Source: Nocardia asteroides (lineage in GTDB: Bacteria > Actinomycetota > Actinomycetes > Mycobacteriales > Mycobacteriaceae). From it: a stretch of 64,000 bases of DNA. The notes under the pieces are model-generated. The model was given only the letters and a program-made list of their open reading frames with translations, did no database searches and was not told the DNA's origin. Each line of letters begins with the position of its first letter. Position 1 is the first letter of the stretch. Of the stretch, positions 30,101 to 37,929 are shown piece after piece. Both the position numbers and the translations under genes were made by a program. Where the stretch lies: contig NZ_LR134352.1 in NCBI RefSeq assembly GCF_900637185.1, positions 1,488,001 to 1,552,000 of the forward strand. Reading direction: 5' to 3'.

Positions 30101-30858
30101 CCGGACTGCCGCAGCGTGGCGCGGCACCGGGCGGGCTGCCCCAGCGCGATCCGGCCGGCGGTCAGCCGCAGCGTCCGGGCAATGGTCTGCCGCAGCGTGA
30201 TCCGGCGGGCAACGGCCTGCCGCAGCGCTCGCCCGCGGCCGGTCTGCCGCAGCGGGAGGCGCCGAACGGGCTGCCGCAGCGTGCCGGTGACTCGATTGGG
30301 CTGCCGCAGCGCGATCCCGGCGCTACTGTGGTACCGCAGGCGAACGCCGGGCCGGGAGTGGCTCTGCCGCAACGGGATCGGGAACCTGCGGGGCCGGAGA
30401 ACGCTGCGTCGGCAGGGCGCGATCCGGGTCGGCACAGTTACCGGTCGAATCCGGCCAAGACTGCGTCGTTCTTCCAGACCAGGTTGCAGCCGGCACCCGA
30501 GGGTGATTCCGTCATGGGCGGAACGCCGATCTTCGCGGAGATGATGTCGGCGTGGCTCACGGATGAGAATTCCGACCGGTCCCAGATGGCTGCCGCCTTC
30601 GAATCACCGGGTGACGAAGGATGGCAGGCCGCGCGGCGGGCCAGCGAGGCTCAGCCCGAGGTCCGTACCGCTGCGGGCTTGCCTCAGCGCAACCCGGGCG
30701 GCAGGCTCGTGCCTGGCGGTGTGACCGGTAAGGCCGACACCACCCCGCAACGTGATCCCGAAACGATCAGGTCCAGCTTGAGTCGTCACCAGCAGGGCGT
30801 CCGGGATGGCCGCGCAATGAAGGCAATGAACCTAACCGGAGATAAAGGAGACCGATGA
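27154..30858 (+). CDS. NIT-domain histidine-kinase-like protein with LPQR repeat tail (conservon CvnA)
   Basis: 1234-aa membrane protein, first gene of a conservon. TM1 lies at about 20-42, a helical extracytoplasmic NIT (nitrate/nitrite-sensing) domain at about 45-300, TM2 at about 308-330, then HAMP. A kinase-like core has [12 protein letters not shown] near 420 instead of a standard H-box, with [12 protein letters not shown] (N box, about 519), [11 protein letters not shown] (G1) and [13 protein letters not shown]. From about 626 the tail is Pro/Gln/Gly/Arg rich, with about 24 LPQR and 30 PQR units, many as GGLPQRDP. The last unit reads [15 protein letters not shown], the motif normally single in this family. 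The start may instead be TTG 27136 or 27091; no start has a good Shine-Dalgarno. The stop overlaps the next ATG (ATGA). Confidence 0.88.
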   Translation: MRDAARSGSKRWALGNWDLRWKVTAVLAVPLAVAVGLGVSRITSEFSEANRLSSINEQVDSIPSVTSLSATSARVTGSQMVPAGPGVTLVTDKDLSDLDAAIAAAESSLGRLTDLPRAHDALERMIKQAKVVRAQGKALTSSAEPALASVEQMRKDSVDIVETTIAQVSDPVMDQAKLRLVDSLNTRSVLVDQLAGISEMLRGLPQGSQDFITGVATERHLLDVLANRFPDGDRVIADLKAQADVRQNLVSSPEVAAGKLPIGDMRTSLVSSLVGYEGVVDQATKAIESAMDELTTAASTGAWSYTAVVIATILAALLLAVFVARSMIVPLHRLRLAALRVAESDLPHEVAQLRNGAAPEDVPLEPMPVRSDEEIGQLARAVDDIHGQALRLASDQAQMRSQVNDMFETLARRSKSLVDHQLTLIEAMEYDEKDPRLLENLFRLDHLAARMRRNGDNLLILAGTKQRRTKSAPVEIADVLRAAISEVEDYERVKLGATPRGSLVEPAASDMAHLFAELLDNALRASPPETDVKFTFAQAHDQGLLIEVADRGIGMPPQEMSEINRRLEQTAEPGPDTARHMGLFVVGRLAERHGLTVRLRPTFDTARDPGVTVTVHVPVGLIVSGAGGPVLPPQQSAPSPQQPQQQRPAPQNQPSTMQTRAITRTPGGNMMVTVDPGVSGPAPAGPGGLPQRQPGNSMAQGAQQDAAEQSSPTLRPAAPGQGNVPQRGKLAAANLPKRNLAAGGPGGPGGPGAPQRPQVAPGQPGEPKPAGAPQAGGGLPQRQPGANGAPARDQAQPPREAVPPKRDTTAGGLPQRSPGANGAPPRDPSAGLPQRPANGVPQRDQTGGLPQRDPSTGLPQREATGGLPQRDPAGNGAPQRDSAPVQRDPSNGLPQRAPSNGLSAPGSGPVPRLPHRDQTGGLPQRDPSNGLPQREQTGGLPQRDPSTGLPQREQTGGLPQRDPAGGLPQRDQTGGLPQRDPATGLPQRGAAPGGLPQRDPAGGQPQRPGNGLPQRDPAGNGLPQRSPAAGLPQREAPNGLPQRAGDSIGLPQRDPGATVVPQANAGPGVALPQRDREPAGPENAASAGRDPGRHSYRSNPAKTASFFQTRLQPAPEGDSVMGGTPIFAEMMSAWLTDENSDRSQMAAAFESPGDEGWQAARRASEAQPEVRTAAGLPQRNPGGRLVPGGVTGKADTTPQRDPETIRSSLSRHQQGVRDGRAMKAMNLTGDKGDR

Positions 30859-31268
30859 ACCCCGATCTAGGTGGTACGAACCGTCAGCTGGATTGGCTGG
30901 TTTCGAACTTCGCCAACGAGGTTCCTGGCGTAGCCCATGCCGTCCTGGTCTCGGCTGACGGCCTGCTGATGGCCGCGAGCGCACAGCTCCCCGTCGACCG
31001 CGCCGAGCAGCTGTCGGCTGTCACCGCCGGACTGGCAAGCCTGTCCGTCGGTGTGTCGAATCTGTTCGAAGGCGGTACGGTACTGCAGTCCGTCGTCGAG
31101 ATGGAGCACGGTTACCTATTGCTGATGGCAGTGGGCGACGGCTCGTATCTCGCGGTCCTGACCAACACCTCGTGTGACATCGGTCAGGTGGGCTACGAAA
31201 TGGCTCTGTTGGTGGAGCGTGTGGGCCAGACAGTCCAGGCCACGCCACGCGTCACGATGGGTTCCTGA
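30855..31268 (+). CDS. Roadblock/LC7 protein (conservon CvnB)
   Basis: 137-aa cytoplasmic Roadblock/LC7-domain protein, member B of the conservon. [31 protein letters not shown] is the classic beginning, followed by [17 protein letters not shown] and [23 protein letters not shown]. Such proteins bind and may regulate the small GTPase encoded two genes on. Its ATG overlaps the kinase TGA and is preceded by AAAGGAGA, so translation is coupled and strong. DUF742 follows 8 bp after its stop. Confidence 0.93.
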   Translation: MNPDLGGTNRQLDWLVSNFANEVPGVAHAVLVSADGLLMAASAQLPVDRAEQLSAVTAGLASLSVGVSNLFEGGTVLQSVVEMEHGYLLLMAVGDGSYLAVLTNTSCDIGQVGYEMALLVERVGQTVQATPRVTMGS

Positions 31269-31275
31269 TGGTGGG

Positions 31276-31650
31276 ATGGACATAGACGATCACCGCATGG
31301 GGAGCGCCGAGCCAAGCCTCGTCCGCCCGTACTCGCTGACTGCCGGCCGCACCAGGCCGGCGGTCGAGTTGGCGTTGGAGGCGCTCGTTGCATCGCATCC
31401 GGTCGCCATGGAGCGGCAGTTCGAACTGAACAACCTCGAAACGTCCATCGTGGAGTTGTGCAGGCAATCGCCGTCCGTCGCCGAGATAGCCGCCCAATTG
31501 GGTATCCCGATCGGTGTAGCGCGGGTACTCGTGGCCGACCTCATCGAGGCCGGTCATGTCCGGGTCTCGGCGACTTTGAAAGACGATTCCAGCGACGATG
31601 AACGTCGCGAGCTGATCGAAAGGGTTCTCAGTGGACTCCGGCGTATTTGA
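31276..31650 (+). CDS. DUF742 protein (conservon CvnC)
   Basis: 124-aa DUF742-family protein, member C of the conservon. N-terminal SLVRPYSLTAGRTRP and a winged-helix-like middle (SIVELCRQSPSVAEIAAQLGIPIGVARVLVADL) suggest a nucleic-acid or protein-binding fold; the family's role is in the conservon complex. Start ATG 31276 is the best in frame although its Shine-Dalgarno is poor, consistent with coupling to the stop of the upstream gene at 31268. The 3' end overlaps the GTPase start by 20 bp. Confidence 0.9.
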   Translation: MDIDDHRMGSAEPSLVRPYSLTAGRTRPAVELALEALVASHPVAMERQFELNNLETSIVELCRQSPSVAEIAAQLGIPIGVARVLVADLIEAGHVRVSATLKDDSSDDERRELIERVLSGLRRI

Positions 31651-32233
31651 TTCGACGGCGCAGGTCGACACCCGCACGAGCAAGCCGACTTCGGCGAAGA
31701 TCGTTGTCGCCGGTGGCTTCGGTGTCGGTAAGACCACGTTGGTCGGTGCGGTGTCGGAGATCGTTCCGCTGCGCACCGAGGCGTTGGTCACCAACGCCAG
31801 CACCGGAATCGACAACCTGACCGGCATTCCGATGAAGTCGACCACCACGGTGGCGATGGACTTCGGCCGGATCAGCCTCGCCGACGACCTGGTCCTGTAC
31901 CTGTTCGGCACGCCCGGCCAGTACCGGTTCTGGTTCATGTGGGACGACCTCATCCGCGGCGCCATCGGCGCCGTGGTGCTGGTCGACACCCGCAGGCTGG
32001 AAGACAGCTTCGCCGCTGTCGACTACTTCGAGGCTCGCGGTCTACCGTTCCTGGTGGCGCTCAACGAGTTCGACGACGCACCGAAGTACCCGCTCGAGGA
32101 CATCCGCCAGGCTCTCGCGGTCCCCGCCGACGTGCCGATCATGTCGATCGATGCCCGCCGCCGGGAACCCGCCAAGCAGGCCCTGGTCTCCTTGACCGAG
32201 TACGCCCTGCGCAAGGTCATGCAGGGCTACTGA
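31631..32233 (+). CDS. Conservon small GTPase (CvnD-type)
   Basis: 200-aa ATP/GTP-binding protein of the conservon GTPase family. P-loop GGFGVGKTT at 28-36, switch region TGIDNLTGIPMKSTTTVAMDFG, G3-like LFGTPGQYRFWFMWDDL where Gln follows Gly, and a G4-like LNEFDDAPK in place of NKxD. In Streptomyces conservons the GTPase works with the A-C proteins in membrane-associated signalling. GTG 31631 lies inside the DUF742 3' end (20-bp overlap), so it is translationally coupled. A hairpin follows at 32237. Confidence 0.93.
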   Translation: MDSGVFDSTAQVDTRTSKPTSAKIVVAGGFGVGKTTLVGAVSEIVPLRTEALVTNASTGIDNLTGIPMKSTTTVAMDFGRISLADDLVLYLFGTPGQYRFWFMWDDLIRGAIGAVVLVDTRRLEDSFAAVDYFEARGLPFLVALNEFDDAPKYPLEDIRQALAVPADVPIMSIDARRREPAKQALVSLTEYALRKVMQGY

Positions 32234-32236
32234 GCC

Positions 32237-32277
32237 GAATCCGGGGCTGCCGCGATGAAGGCAGCAGCCCCGTATTC
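32237..32277. terminator. Terminator after the conservon
   Basis: Arms 32237-32250 and 32264-32277 pair over 14 bp with one mismatch, with a 13-nt loop. It lies between the GTPase stop and the convergent gene ending at 32280, so it probably serves both. Confidence 0.65.
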
Positions 32278-32279
32278 GA

Positions 32280-32870
32280 TCAGGCGCGTTCAGCCGCGCC
32301 CATGATCCGCTCGGCGAACGCGCACAGCGGATCGATCAGATGCTCTGCGGCACTCGGCAATCGCCCATACCCGAAACCCTCGACGAACGGTGTCGCAAGC
32401 TCCGCGTCGATGGTGAGTAGCGCATGCATCGCAGCAGTCCGGCTGGGGCGTCGACGGCCTCGCAGGTCCCCGGCCAGATATTCGACCAGGATCTCGGCGT
32501 CGTCGGTGGTTCCGAAGCGTGCGAGCGCGAAACAGTAGCCCCAGCCCGCGTGGACGACCTCGTCGGCGAGTAACAGTTCAGCCAGCTCGCCCCGGAATTC
32601 GGTGCGGCGGTCGAGCGCGATGAGCCAGGCCGCGGTGAGCCGTGGCCGCCAATCCAGCTCGAGCAGTAGGCGCAGTTCCGCGTCGGTGATCTGCCGGGCG
32701 TCCGCGGCGAGTCCCGCTTCGAGCCGTTCGCGACAGGGCCTGTCACGCAACGGGTTCAGCCCCAGCAGCGTCATGTAGCGACCGGGACGGACCACCTCGC
32801 CGATGACCCACCGCTGCACGAGATGCCGATCCTCCGGTGTGGCCGGGAGTCGGAAGCTCATGGCAGCCAT
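32280..32870 (-). CDS. DUF6000-family protein
   Basis: 196-aa cytoplasmic, helix-rich protein. PGRYMTLLGLNPLR, ITDAELRLLLELDWRPRLTAAWLIALDRRTEF and HAGWGYCFALARFGT look like the DUF6000 family as I remember it; function unknown, no catalytic motif. The start is ATG 32870, with an alternative ATG at 32861. It is convergent with the conservon and tail-to-head with the XRE/membrane pair. Confidence is moderate because the assignment is from memory. Confidence 0.6.
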   Translation of the reverse strand: MAAMSFRLPATPEDRHLVQRWVIGEVVRPGRYMTLLGLNPLRDRPCRERLEAGLAADARQITDAELRLLLELDWRPRLTAAWLIALDRRTEFRGELAELLLADEVVHAGWGYCFALARFGTTDDAEILVEYLAGDLRGRRRPSRTAAMHALLTIDAELATPFVEGFGYGRLPSAAEHLIDPLCAFAERIMGAAERA

Positions 32871-32900
32871 TGTGCCTGCGCGACAGCCGGGTCGGGCGGA

Positions 32901-33251
32901 TCAGGCTTCCGGGTCGGGGTCGGGGCGGGTCCAGGCGAGGATCATGGCTGGGGCGCAGCCGCCGGCCAGGAGGGCGGCGAGCATCATGAGGCCGCCCGCG
33001 TAGGCAGTGCGGTAGGCCGCGGCTTCCGGGGCGATGGCGCCGGCAAAGATCAGGTAGGCCAGTGGCGGCATCGTCAGGGACTGGGTCAAGGCCAGGCCGG
33101 ACAGCGCAATCACCACGCCGACGACGAGCAGCCGCCTGCGCTGCCGTGTCCGCCAGCCGGTCAGCATGCCCGCGGTCCGCTGCTCCTGGACGAGCCAGCG
33201 CCGCACGCGATAGTTCTGGTAGCGGTCGATCAGTCCGATGGCGCTGCTCAT
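32901..33251 (-). CDS. Small membrane protein paired with XRE regulator
   Basis: 116-aa protein with a basic N-terminus (RRWLVQEQR, RTRQRRRR) followed by three to four hydrophobic segments (about 42-60, 64-78, 84-105). Its ATG overlaps the stop of the XRE gene (ATGA), so the two are co-translated. Pairs of a short XRE regulator and a small membrane protein are common in Gram-positive genomes, with the membrane protein probably modulating or being controlled by the regulator (inference). Confidence 0.75.
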   Translation of the reverse strand: MSSAIGLIDRYQNYRVRRWLVQEQRTAGMLTGWRTRQRRRLLVVGVVIALSGLALTQSLTMPPLAYLIFAGAIAPEAAAYRTAYAGGLMMLAALLAGGCAPAMILAWTRPDPDPEA

Positions 33252-33616
33252 GACGTGCCTTTCGTCCGTGGGTAGAGCTCGGCCGAGAGCGGGCCGAATT
33301 CGGTGCGGGAGAACACCGCTTCGACCGGCAGCTCGAACACATCGCAGATGCGCAGGGCCAGGTCGAGGCTGGGGTAGTGATCGCCGCGTTCGAGCGCGCC
33401 GATGGTCTGGACATTGACGTTGACGGCGTCGGCCAGGGCCGCCCTGCTCATCCGGTGCTCGGCGCGCAGCACCGCGATGCGATTGAAGATCGGGAGGGTT
33501 TCCCCTGGTCTCGTGATCCCCCGCGGCCGGTTAGGCTCAGCGCGTGCGCATGTCGGCGGATGACCTGATCGGGCAGTTGCTCGACACCGATTCGTTCCTG
33601 AGCTGGGACCGGTCAC
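33248..33616 (-). CDS. Short XRE-family HTH regulator with uncertain start
   Basis: The conserved part is about 82 residues: NRIAVLRAEHRMSRAALAD, VNVQTIGALERGDHYPS, LALRICDVFELPVEAVFS, a Cro/C1-type HTH of the YgzD-like class that normally begins M-P-I-(F/Y)-N-R. Here that position is CTC (33495-33493 region), preceded by AGGGGAAA, and no ATG, GTG or TTG lies in frame until ATG 33616, which would place about 40 non-conserved residues in front and overlap accD3 by 73 bp. I give 33616 as the formal start but suspect a shorter protein. It is coupled to the membrane gene by ATGA. Confidence 0.7.
   Translation of the reverse strand: MTGPSSGTNRCRATARSGHPPTCARAEPNRPRGITRPGETLPIFNRIAVLRAEHRMSRAALADAVNVNVQTIGALERGDHYPSLDLALRICDVFELPVEAVFSRTEFGPLSAELYPRTKGTS
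33532..33537 (+). promoter_or_regulatory. -10 box for leaderless accD3 transcript
   Basis: TAGGCT lies 6 nt upstream of GTG 33544. It supports GTG 33544 over the ATG two codons later. Confidence 0.55.
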
Positions 33617-35061
33617 CGGTCGAGCCCGCGGTTTCGCCGAAGTACCGGCAGGAGCTGATCGCGGCGGCGCAGCGGGCGGGCACCGACGAGTCGGTGGTGA
33701 CGGGGGAGGGGCTGCTGCGCGGCAGGCGGGTGGCCGTGATCGCCTGCGAATTCGGCTTTCTGGCGGGGTCGATCGGTGTCGCCGCGGCCGAGCGGATCGT
33801 CACCGCGGTGGAACGCGCGACCGAACTCGGCCTGCCGCTGATCGCCTCGCCCACCTCGGGCGGCACCCGGATGCAGGAGGGCACAGTCGCTTTCGTGCAG
33901 ATGGTGAAGATCGCGGGCGCGGTCGCCGTGCACAAGGCGGCGGGCCATCCGTATCTCGTCTATCTACGCAATCCCACGATGGGAGGGGTGTTCGCGTCGT
34001 GGGGATCGCTGGGGCACATCACCTTCGCCGAGCCCGGCGCGCTGATCGGCTTCCTCGGCCCGCGGGTGTACGAGGCGTTGTACGGCAAGCCTTTTCCACC
34101 GGGCGTGCAGACCGCCGAGAACCTGTATCGCAACGGTGTGATCGACGGTGTGGTCCCGGTGGAGGTGTTCCGGCGCATCGCGCACCGGGCGTTGAGCGTC
34201 GCCAGCGGCGTCGTCCTGCCGATCACCGCGGAGCCGGGTTGGGCTGCGCCGGTACGCAGTCCGGCCGGAGCGGCGGCGACCGACGCCACCGCGTGGGACT
34301 CGGTGCTGAGCACTCGCAGGCCGGGCCGCCCCGGCATCCGCGACCTGCTGCGCCATGTCACCCAGCGAGTTCCGTTGAGCGGCACGGGCCAGGGCGAATC
34401 CGATCGCACCGTGGTGCTGGCCCTGGCCCGCTTCGGCGGACAGCCCTGTGTGGTCTTCGGCCACGACCGCCGCGGCCAGGACGGCGAGCACACCATGGGC
34501 CCGGCCGCCCTGCGCGAGGCCCGCCGCGCGATGGCGCTGGCCCAGGAGCTGCGCCTGCCGCTGGTGCTGGTGATCGACACCGTCGGCGCCGCGCTCTCGA
34601 AGGAGGCCGAGGAGCGCGGGCTGGCGCCCGAGATCGCGCGCTGTCTGGCCGACCTGGTCACCCTCGACACCCCCACCGTCTCGATTCTGCTCGGTCAGGG
34701 CACCGGCGGCGGCGCCCTGGCGCTGTTGCCCGCCGACCGGGTAATCGCCGCGGCCCACGGCTGGCTGGCCCCGCTGCCACCGGAGGGCGCCAGCGCCATC
34801 GTCTTCCGCGACACCGAGCACGCCCCGGAACTGGCCGCCGCCCAGGGCATTCGCGCGCTCGACCTGCGTGCGGCGGGTGTCGTCGACCGGATCGTCGCCG
34901 AGTATCCCGACGCCGCCGACGAGCCCGTCGCCTTCGCCCGCCGCATGGTCCTGGCCGTCACCGAGGAACTCACCGAGCTGCGCGCGAAACCGGCCGCGGA
35001 ACTGCGCGCCCTGCGGCAGGCGCGCTACCGCCGGATCGGGCTGCCCGGGGTGACCGGCTGA
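33544..35061 (+). CDS. accD3: Acetyl/acyl-CoA carboxylase carboxyltransferase (AccD3-type)
   Basis: 505-aa protein in which the beta-like (N) and alpha-like (C) carboxyltransferase halves are fused, as in M. tuberculosis AccD3 (Rv0904c). The N half has FLAGSIGVAAAERIV, SPTSGGTRMQEG, MGGVFASWGSL and FLGPRVYEALYG; no zinc-finger cysteines precede it. The C half has VVFGHDRRGQ, ALREARRAMALAQEL, VIDTVGAALSKEAEERG and GQGTGGGALALLPADRV. It transfers carboxyl from biotin to an acyl-CoA; the biotin carboxylase partner is not in the window. It is adjacent to prrA in mycobacteria; here prpE and the conservon have been inserted between them. Confidence 0.9.
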   Translation: MRMSADDLIGQLLDTDSFLSWDRSPVEPAVSPKYRQELIAAAQRAGTDESVVTGEGLLRGRRVAVIACEFGFLAGSIGVAAAERIVTAVERATELGLPLIASPTSGGTRMQEGTVAFVQMVKIAGAVAVHKAAGHPYLVYLRNPTMGGVFASWGSLGHITFAEPGALIGFLGPRVYEALYGKPFPPGVQTAENLYRNGVIDGVVPVEVFRRIAHRALSVASGVVLPITAEPGWAAPVRSPAGAAATDATAWDSVLSTRRPGRPGIRDLLRHVTQRVPLSGTGQGESDRTVVLALARFGGQPCVVFGHDRRGQDGEHTMGPAALREARRAMALAQELRLPLVLVIDTVGAALSKEAEERGLAPEIARCLADLVTLDTPTVSILLGQGTGGGALALLPADRVIAAAHGWLAPLPPEGASAIVFRDTEHAPELAAAQGIRALDLRAAGVVDRIVAEYPDAADEPVAFARRMVLAVTEELTELRAKPAAELRALRQARYRRIGLPGVTG

Positions 35062-35118
35062 CCCGCGCCCCGCTTTCTACCCAGTCCTGGAAGCGGGGAA
35101 ACACGCGAGGTCGCGTCG

Positions 35119-35147
35119 TTGACGCTACGGCCGAGCACTTCTACCGT
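35119..35147 (+). promoter_or_regulatory. Promoter of the aldo/keto reductase gene
   Basis: TTGACG (35119-35124), a 17-nt spacer and TACCGT (35142-35147), then 7 nt to GTG 35155. This is the best consensus promoter in the window and predicts a leaderless mRNA. Confidence 0.7.
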
Positions 35148-35154
35148 CGGAAGG

Positions 35155-36009
35155 GTGACCTTCCGTAGCGCAAGCAGCCAAGTTCCCACCATCGTGCTCA
35201 ACGACGGGAACGTCATCCCGCAGCTCGGCTTCGGTGTCTTCCAGGTGCCGGAGGACGACGTCACCCCGGTGGTGGCCGAGGCATTGAAAGTCGGCTACCG
35301 CAGCATCGACACGGCCGCGGTCTACGGCAACGAGGAAGGCGTAGGCCGCGCGATCCGTGCCTCGGGCATCCCGCGTGACGAGATCTACGTGACCACCAAG
35401 CTGTGGAACGCCGATCAGGGCTACGACAGCACGCTGCGCGCCTTCGACGCCAGCATGCAGCGACTCGGCCTGGACTATCTCGACCTGTATCTGATCCACT
35501 GGCCGGTGCCATCGGCGGGCCGCTACGTCGACACCTTCCGCGCCTTCCAGGCGCTCAAGGCGCAGGGCCGGATCGGCTCGATCGGCGTCTCCAACTTCCG
35601 TGTGATCGACCTGGAGACCGTGATCGCCGAGGCGGGCGAGACCCCGGCGGTGAACCAGATCGAACTGCATCCCACGCTCGCGCAGCGCGAACTGCGCCAG
35701 TACGACGCCAACCACGCGATCGCCACCGAGGCGTGGAGCCCGCTGGGCCAGGGCACCCTGTTGGACAACCCCACCGTGGTCACCCTGGCCAAGGAGCTGG
35801 ATCGCACGCCGGCGCAGATCATCATCCGGTGGCATCTGCAGCTGGGCAATATTGTCATCCCGAAGTCGGTCACCCCGTCGCGGATCGCCGAGAACTTCGA
35901 CGTGTTCTCCTTCGAGCTGGACGCGCAGGCGATGGAGGCGATCAACCGGCTCGACGTCGGGAAGCGGGTCGGCCCCGACCCGGGCACCTTCAGCGCTGGT
36001 CTGAGCTGA
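35155..36009 (+). CDS. Aldo/keto reductase
   Basis: 284-aa NADPH-dependent AKR (AKR5-like; resembles mycobacterial Rv2971). Catalytic tetrad: Asp and Tyr in RSIDTAAVYGNE, Lys in VTTKLWN and His in LYLIHWPVP. Signature NQIELHPTLAQRELR and the C-terminal cofactor motif NIVIPKSVTPSRIAENFDVF follow. It reduces aldehydes or ketones, probably for detoxification; substrate unknown. GTG 35155 follows a consensus promoter. The 3' end overlaps the convergent flavin monooxygenase gene by 20 bp. Confidence 0.93.
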   Translation: MTFRSASSQVPTIVLNDGNVIPQLGFGVFQVPEDDVTPVVAEALKVGYRSIDTAAVYGNEEGVGRAIRASGIPRDEIYVTTKLWNADQGYDSTLRAFDASMQRLGLDYLDLYLIHWPVPSAGRYVDTFRAFQALKAQGRIGSIGVSNFRVIDLETVIAEAGETPAVNQIELHPTLAQRELRQYDANHAIATEAWSPLGQGTLLDNPTVVTLAKELDRTPAQIIIRWHLQLGNIVIPKSVTPSRIAENFDVFSFELDAQAMEAINRLDVGKRVGPDPGTFSAGLS

Positions 36010-37108
36010 TCCCCAGGTAGGCGGTCAGTTCGGCGGCCGCGGCCCGGCCCGCCCGATTGGCCCCGATGGTGCTGGCCGAGGGCCCGTAGCCGATCAGGTG
36101 GATCCGCGGGTCGACCGCGACCTGGGTGGCCAGCCTGCCGGTCATGGTGATGCCGCCGCCGGGCCCGCGCAGCCGCAGCGGGGCCAGGTGATCGAGGGCG
36201 CTGCGGAACCCGGTCGCCCACAGGATGACGTCGGCCCGCTGGAATCGCCCGTCCGCCCAGCGCACCCCGTCGGGCTCGATCCGCTCGAACATCGGCTGCC
36301 GCACCAGCGCGCCCCGGTCCTGGGCGGCGCGCAGCCGCGCGTCCAGCGGCAGGCCGGTGACCGAGACGACCGAGCCGGGCGGCAGACCGCGCCGCACCCG
36401 ATCCTCGACGATGGCCACCGCGGCCCGCCCGTCCTCCTCACGGAACGGCTCGGAGCGGAACACCGGCTCGCTCCTGGTGACCCATGTGGTGGACGTCACC
36501 AGGGAGATCTCGTCGAGCAATTGCACCGCCGAGATACCCCCGCCGACGATCACCACGTGTTTGCCCGCGAACTCGGCCGCCGAGTGGTAGTCGCGGGTGT
36601 GTAGCTGCCGTCCGGTGAAGTCGGCGGCGCCCGGATAGACGGGGATGAACGGGTGCTCCCAGGTGCCGGTGCCGTTGATCAGCCCGCGCGTGCGCAGGGT
36701 GCCCGCGCCCTCGGTCTCGACCTGCAACACCTCGCCGCGACCGGCGCAGGACTGCCCGTCGGCGGTCCGGTCGCAGACCACCTGCACCGTCACCTGGCGG
36801 CGGACCCGCAGGTCGAAGCGCTTTTCGTAGAGCTCGTAGTAGTGCGGGACGGCGGTGGCCGCGGGCGCGGTCTCGGATCCGGGCGGCAGTGTCTCGGCGA
36901 ACGACATCCTGGGCAGATCGTGTACCCGGTTCACGGTGGTCAGCGTGAGCGAGGGCCAGCGGAACTGCCAGGCGCCGCCGGGGCCCGGCGCGTGGTCGAC
37001 GATCAGGAAGTCGCGTTCGGGGACCAGCCCGCGCCTGCGCAGGTGATAACCGGCGGACAGACCCGCCTGGCCCGCACCGATCACCAGGATGTCGAAGTCG
37101 GTCGCCAC
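35990..37108 (-). CDS. FAD-dependent monooxygenase / NAD(P)-binding oxidoreductase
   Basis: 372-aa flavoprotein of the YUC/FMO-like class. N-terminal FAD Rossmann motif IGAGQAGLSAGYHL, a middle Rossmann motif for NADPH IVGGGISAVQLLDE, and the ATG-type motif LWATGFRSALDHL before the C-terminus; VNRVHDLPRM lies in the substrate region. The FMO motif FxGxxxHxxx(Y/F) is represented by FTGRQLHTRDYHS. It may oxygenate N or S atoms or ketones; substrate unknown. Start GTG 37108. Convergent 20-bp overlap with the AKR gene, so the two mRNAs share complementary 3' ends. Confidence 0.85.
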   Translation of the reverse strand: MATDFDILVIGAGQAGLSAGYHLRRRGLVPERDFLIVDHAPGPGGAWQFRWPSLTLTTVNRVHDLPRMSFAETLPPGSETAPAATAVPHYYELYEKRFDLRVRRQVTVQVVCDRTADGQSCAGRGEVLQVETEGAGTLRTRGLINGTGTWEHPFIPVYPGAADFTGRQLHTRDYHSAAEFAGKHVVIVGGGISAVQLLDEISLVTSTTWVTRSEPVFRSEPFREEDGRAAVAIVEDRVRRGLPPGSVVSVTGLPLDARLRAAQDRGALVRQPMFERIEPDGVRWADGRFQRADVILWATGFRSALDHLAPLRLRGPGGGITMTGRLATQVAVDPRIHLIGYGPSASTIGANRAGRAAAAELTAYLGISSDQR

Positions 37109-37200
37109 AGCCGCCGATGGTATCGCCTTACGGGGCGCCGACGGCCGCCTGTGGCAGAGTTATGGCATCCACGATGTCGTAGTAGTCCTGGGGAGGATGC

Positions 37201-37929
37201 ATGCTCGGCGTTACCCGCGACGGTGACGTGATCACCATCGAAATGCAGCGCGAGGACCGGCGCAACGCGCTCAACGAGGAGCTCGTCGGCCTGTTGCGCG
37301 CCGCGCTGCTCGACGCGGTCGACCAGGGGGCGCGGGTCATCGTGCTCACCGGCCGGGGTCCGATCTTCAGTGCGGGCGCCGATCTGTCCGGGGTGTACTC
37401 GGAGTCGTTCCTCGACGGTCTGCTCGACATGCTGCACACCATCGAAGCGCTGCCGGTGCCGGTGATCTCGGCGATCAACGGCGGCGCGCTCGGCGCGGGC
37501 GTGCAGCTGGCGCTGGCCTCGGATCTGCGGGTCATCGAGCCGGACGCCTATGTCGCGGTGCCCGCCGCGAAGCTGGGTATCTCGGTCGATCGCTGGACGG
37601 TCTCGCGGCTGGTCTCGCTGATCGGCGGCGGCCCGGCGCGCACCATCCTGCTCGCGGCCGACCCGGTGACGGCGGCCGACGCCTACAACTACGGCTTCGC
37701 CAACAAGCTCGGCACCCTGGCCGACGCGCAGGACTGGGCGAAGTCGATCGCCGCGCTGGCGCCGCTGTCGCTGCGCGCGATGAAACTGATGGTCAACGAC
37801 GACGGGACGCGGGCGGCGGCGAGCGCGCAGCAGCAGGCTGCGCTGGAAGCCGCCTGGACCAGCGACGATGCGAAGGAGGGCCGCTTGGCTCGGCAGGAGA
37901 AACGCCCCGCGAAGTTCGTGGGCCGCTGA
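37201..37929 (+). CDS. echA6: EchA6-type enoyl-CoA hydratase-like protein
   Basis: 242-aa crotonase-fold protein closest to mycobacterial EchA6 (Rv0905). CoA-binding motifs are present (RNALNEELVG, FSAGADLSG oxyanion loop, INGGALGAGVQLA), but both catalytic Glu positions are changed: Gln102 in GVQLA and Ala123/Lys124 in PAAKLGI. EchA6 in mycobacteria binds long acyl-CoAs for mycolic-acid synthesis and does not hydrate; the same is likely here. The C-terminus ARQEKRPAKFVGR is conserved. ATG 37201 follows GGGGAGG. The stop overlaps the next gene's ATG in TGATG, forming an operon as in mycobacteria. Confidence 0.92.
   Translation: MLGVTRDGDVITIEMQREDRRNALNEELVGLLRAALLDAVDQGARVIVLTGRGPIFSAGADLSGVYSESFLDGLLDMLHTIEALPVPVISAINGGALGAGVQLALASDLRVIEPDAYVAVPAAKLGISVDRWTVSRLVSLIGGGPARTILLAADPVTAADAYNYGFANKLGTLADAQDWAKSIAALAPLSLRAMKLMVNDDGTRAAASAQQQAALEAAWTSDDAKEGRLARQEKRPAKFVGR

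Noticed and set aside
29215..30370. Short DNA repeats resembling a CRISPR or tandem repeat array
   Set aside because: They are in-frame LPQR codons with synonymous variation inside a continuous kinase gene, and there are no spacers.
35119..35154. Upstream TTG 35119 as start of the aldo/keto reductase
   Set aside because: TTGACG at this place is the -35 box of a consensus promoter, so the codon lies upstream of the transcript.
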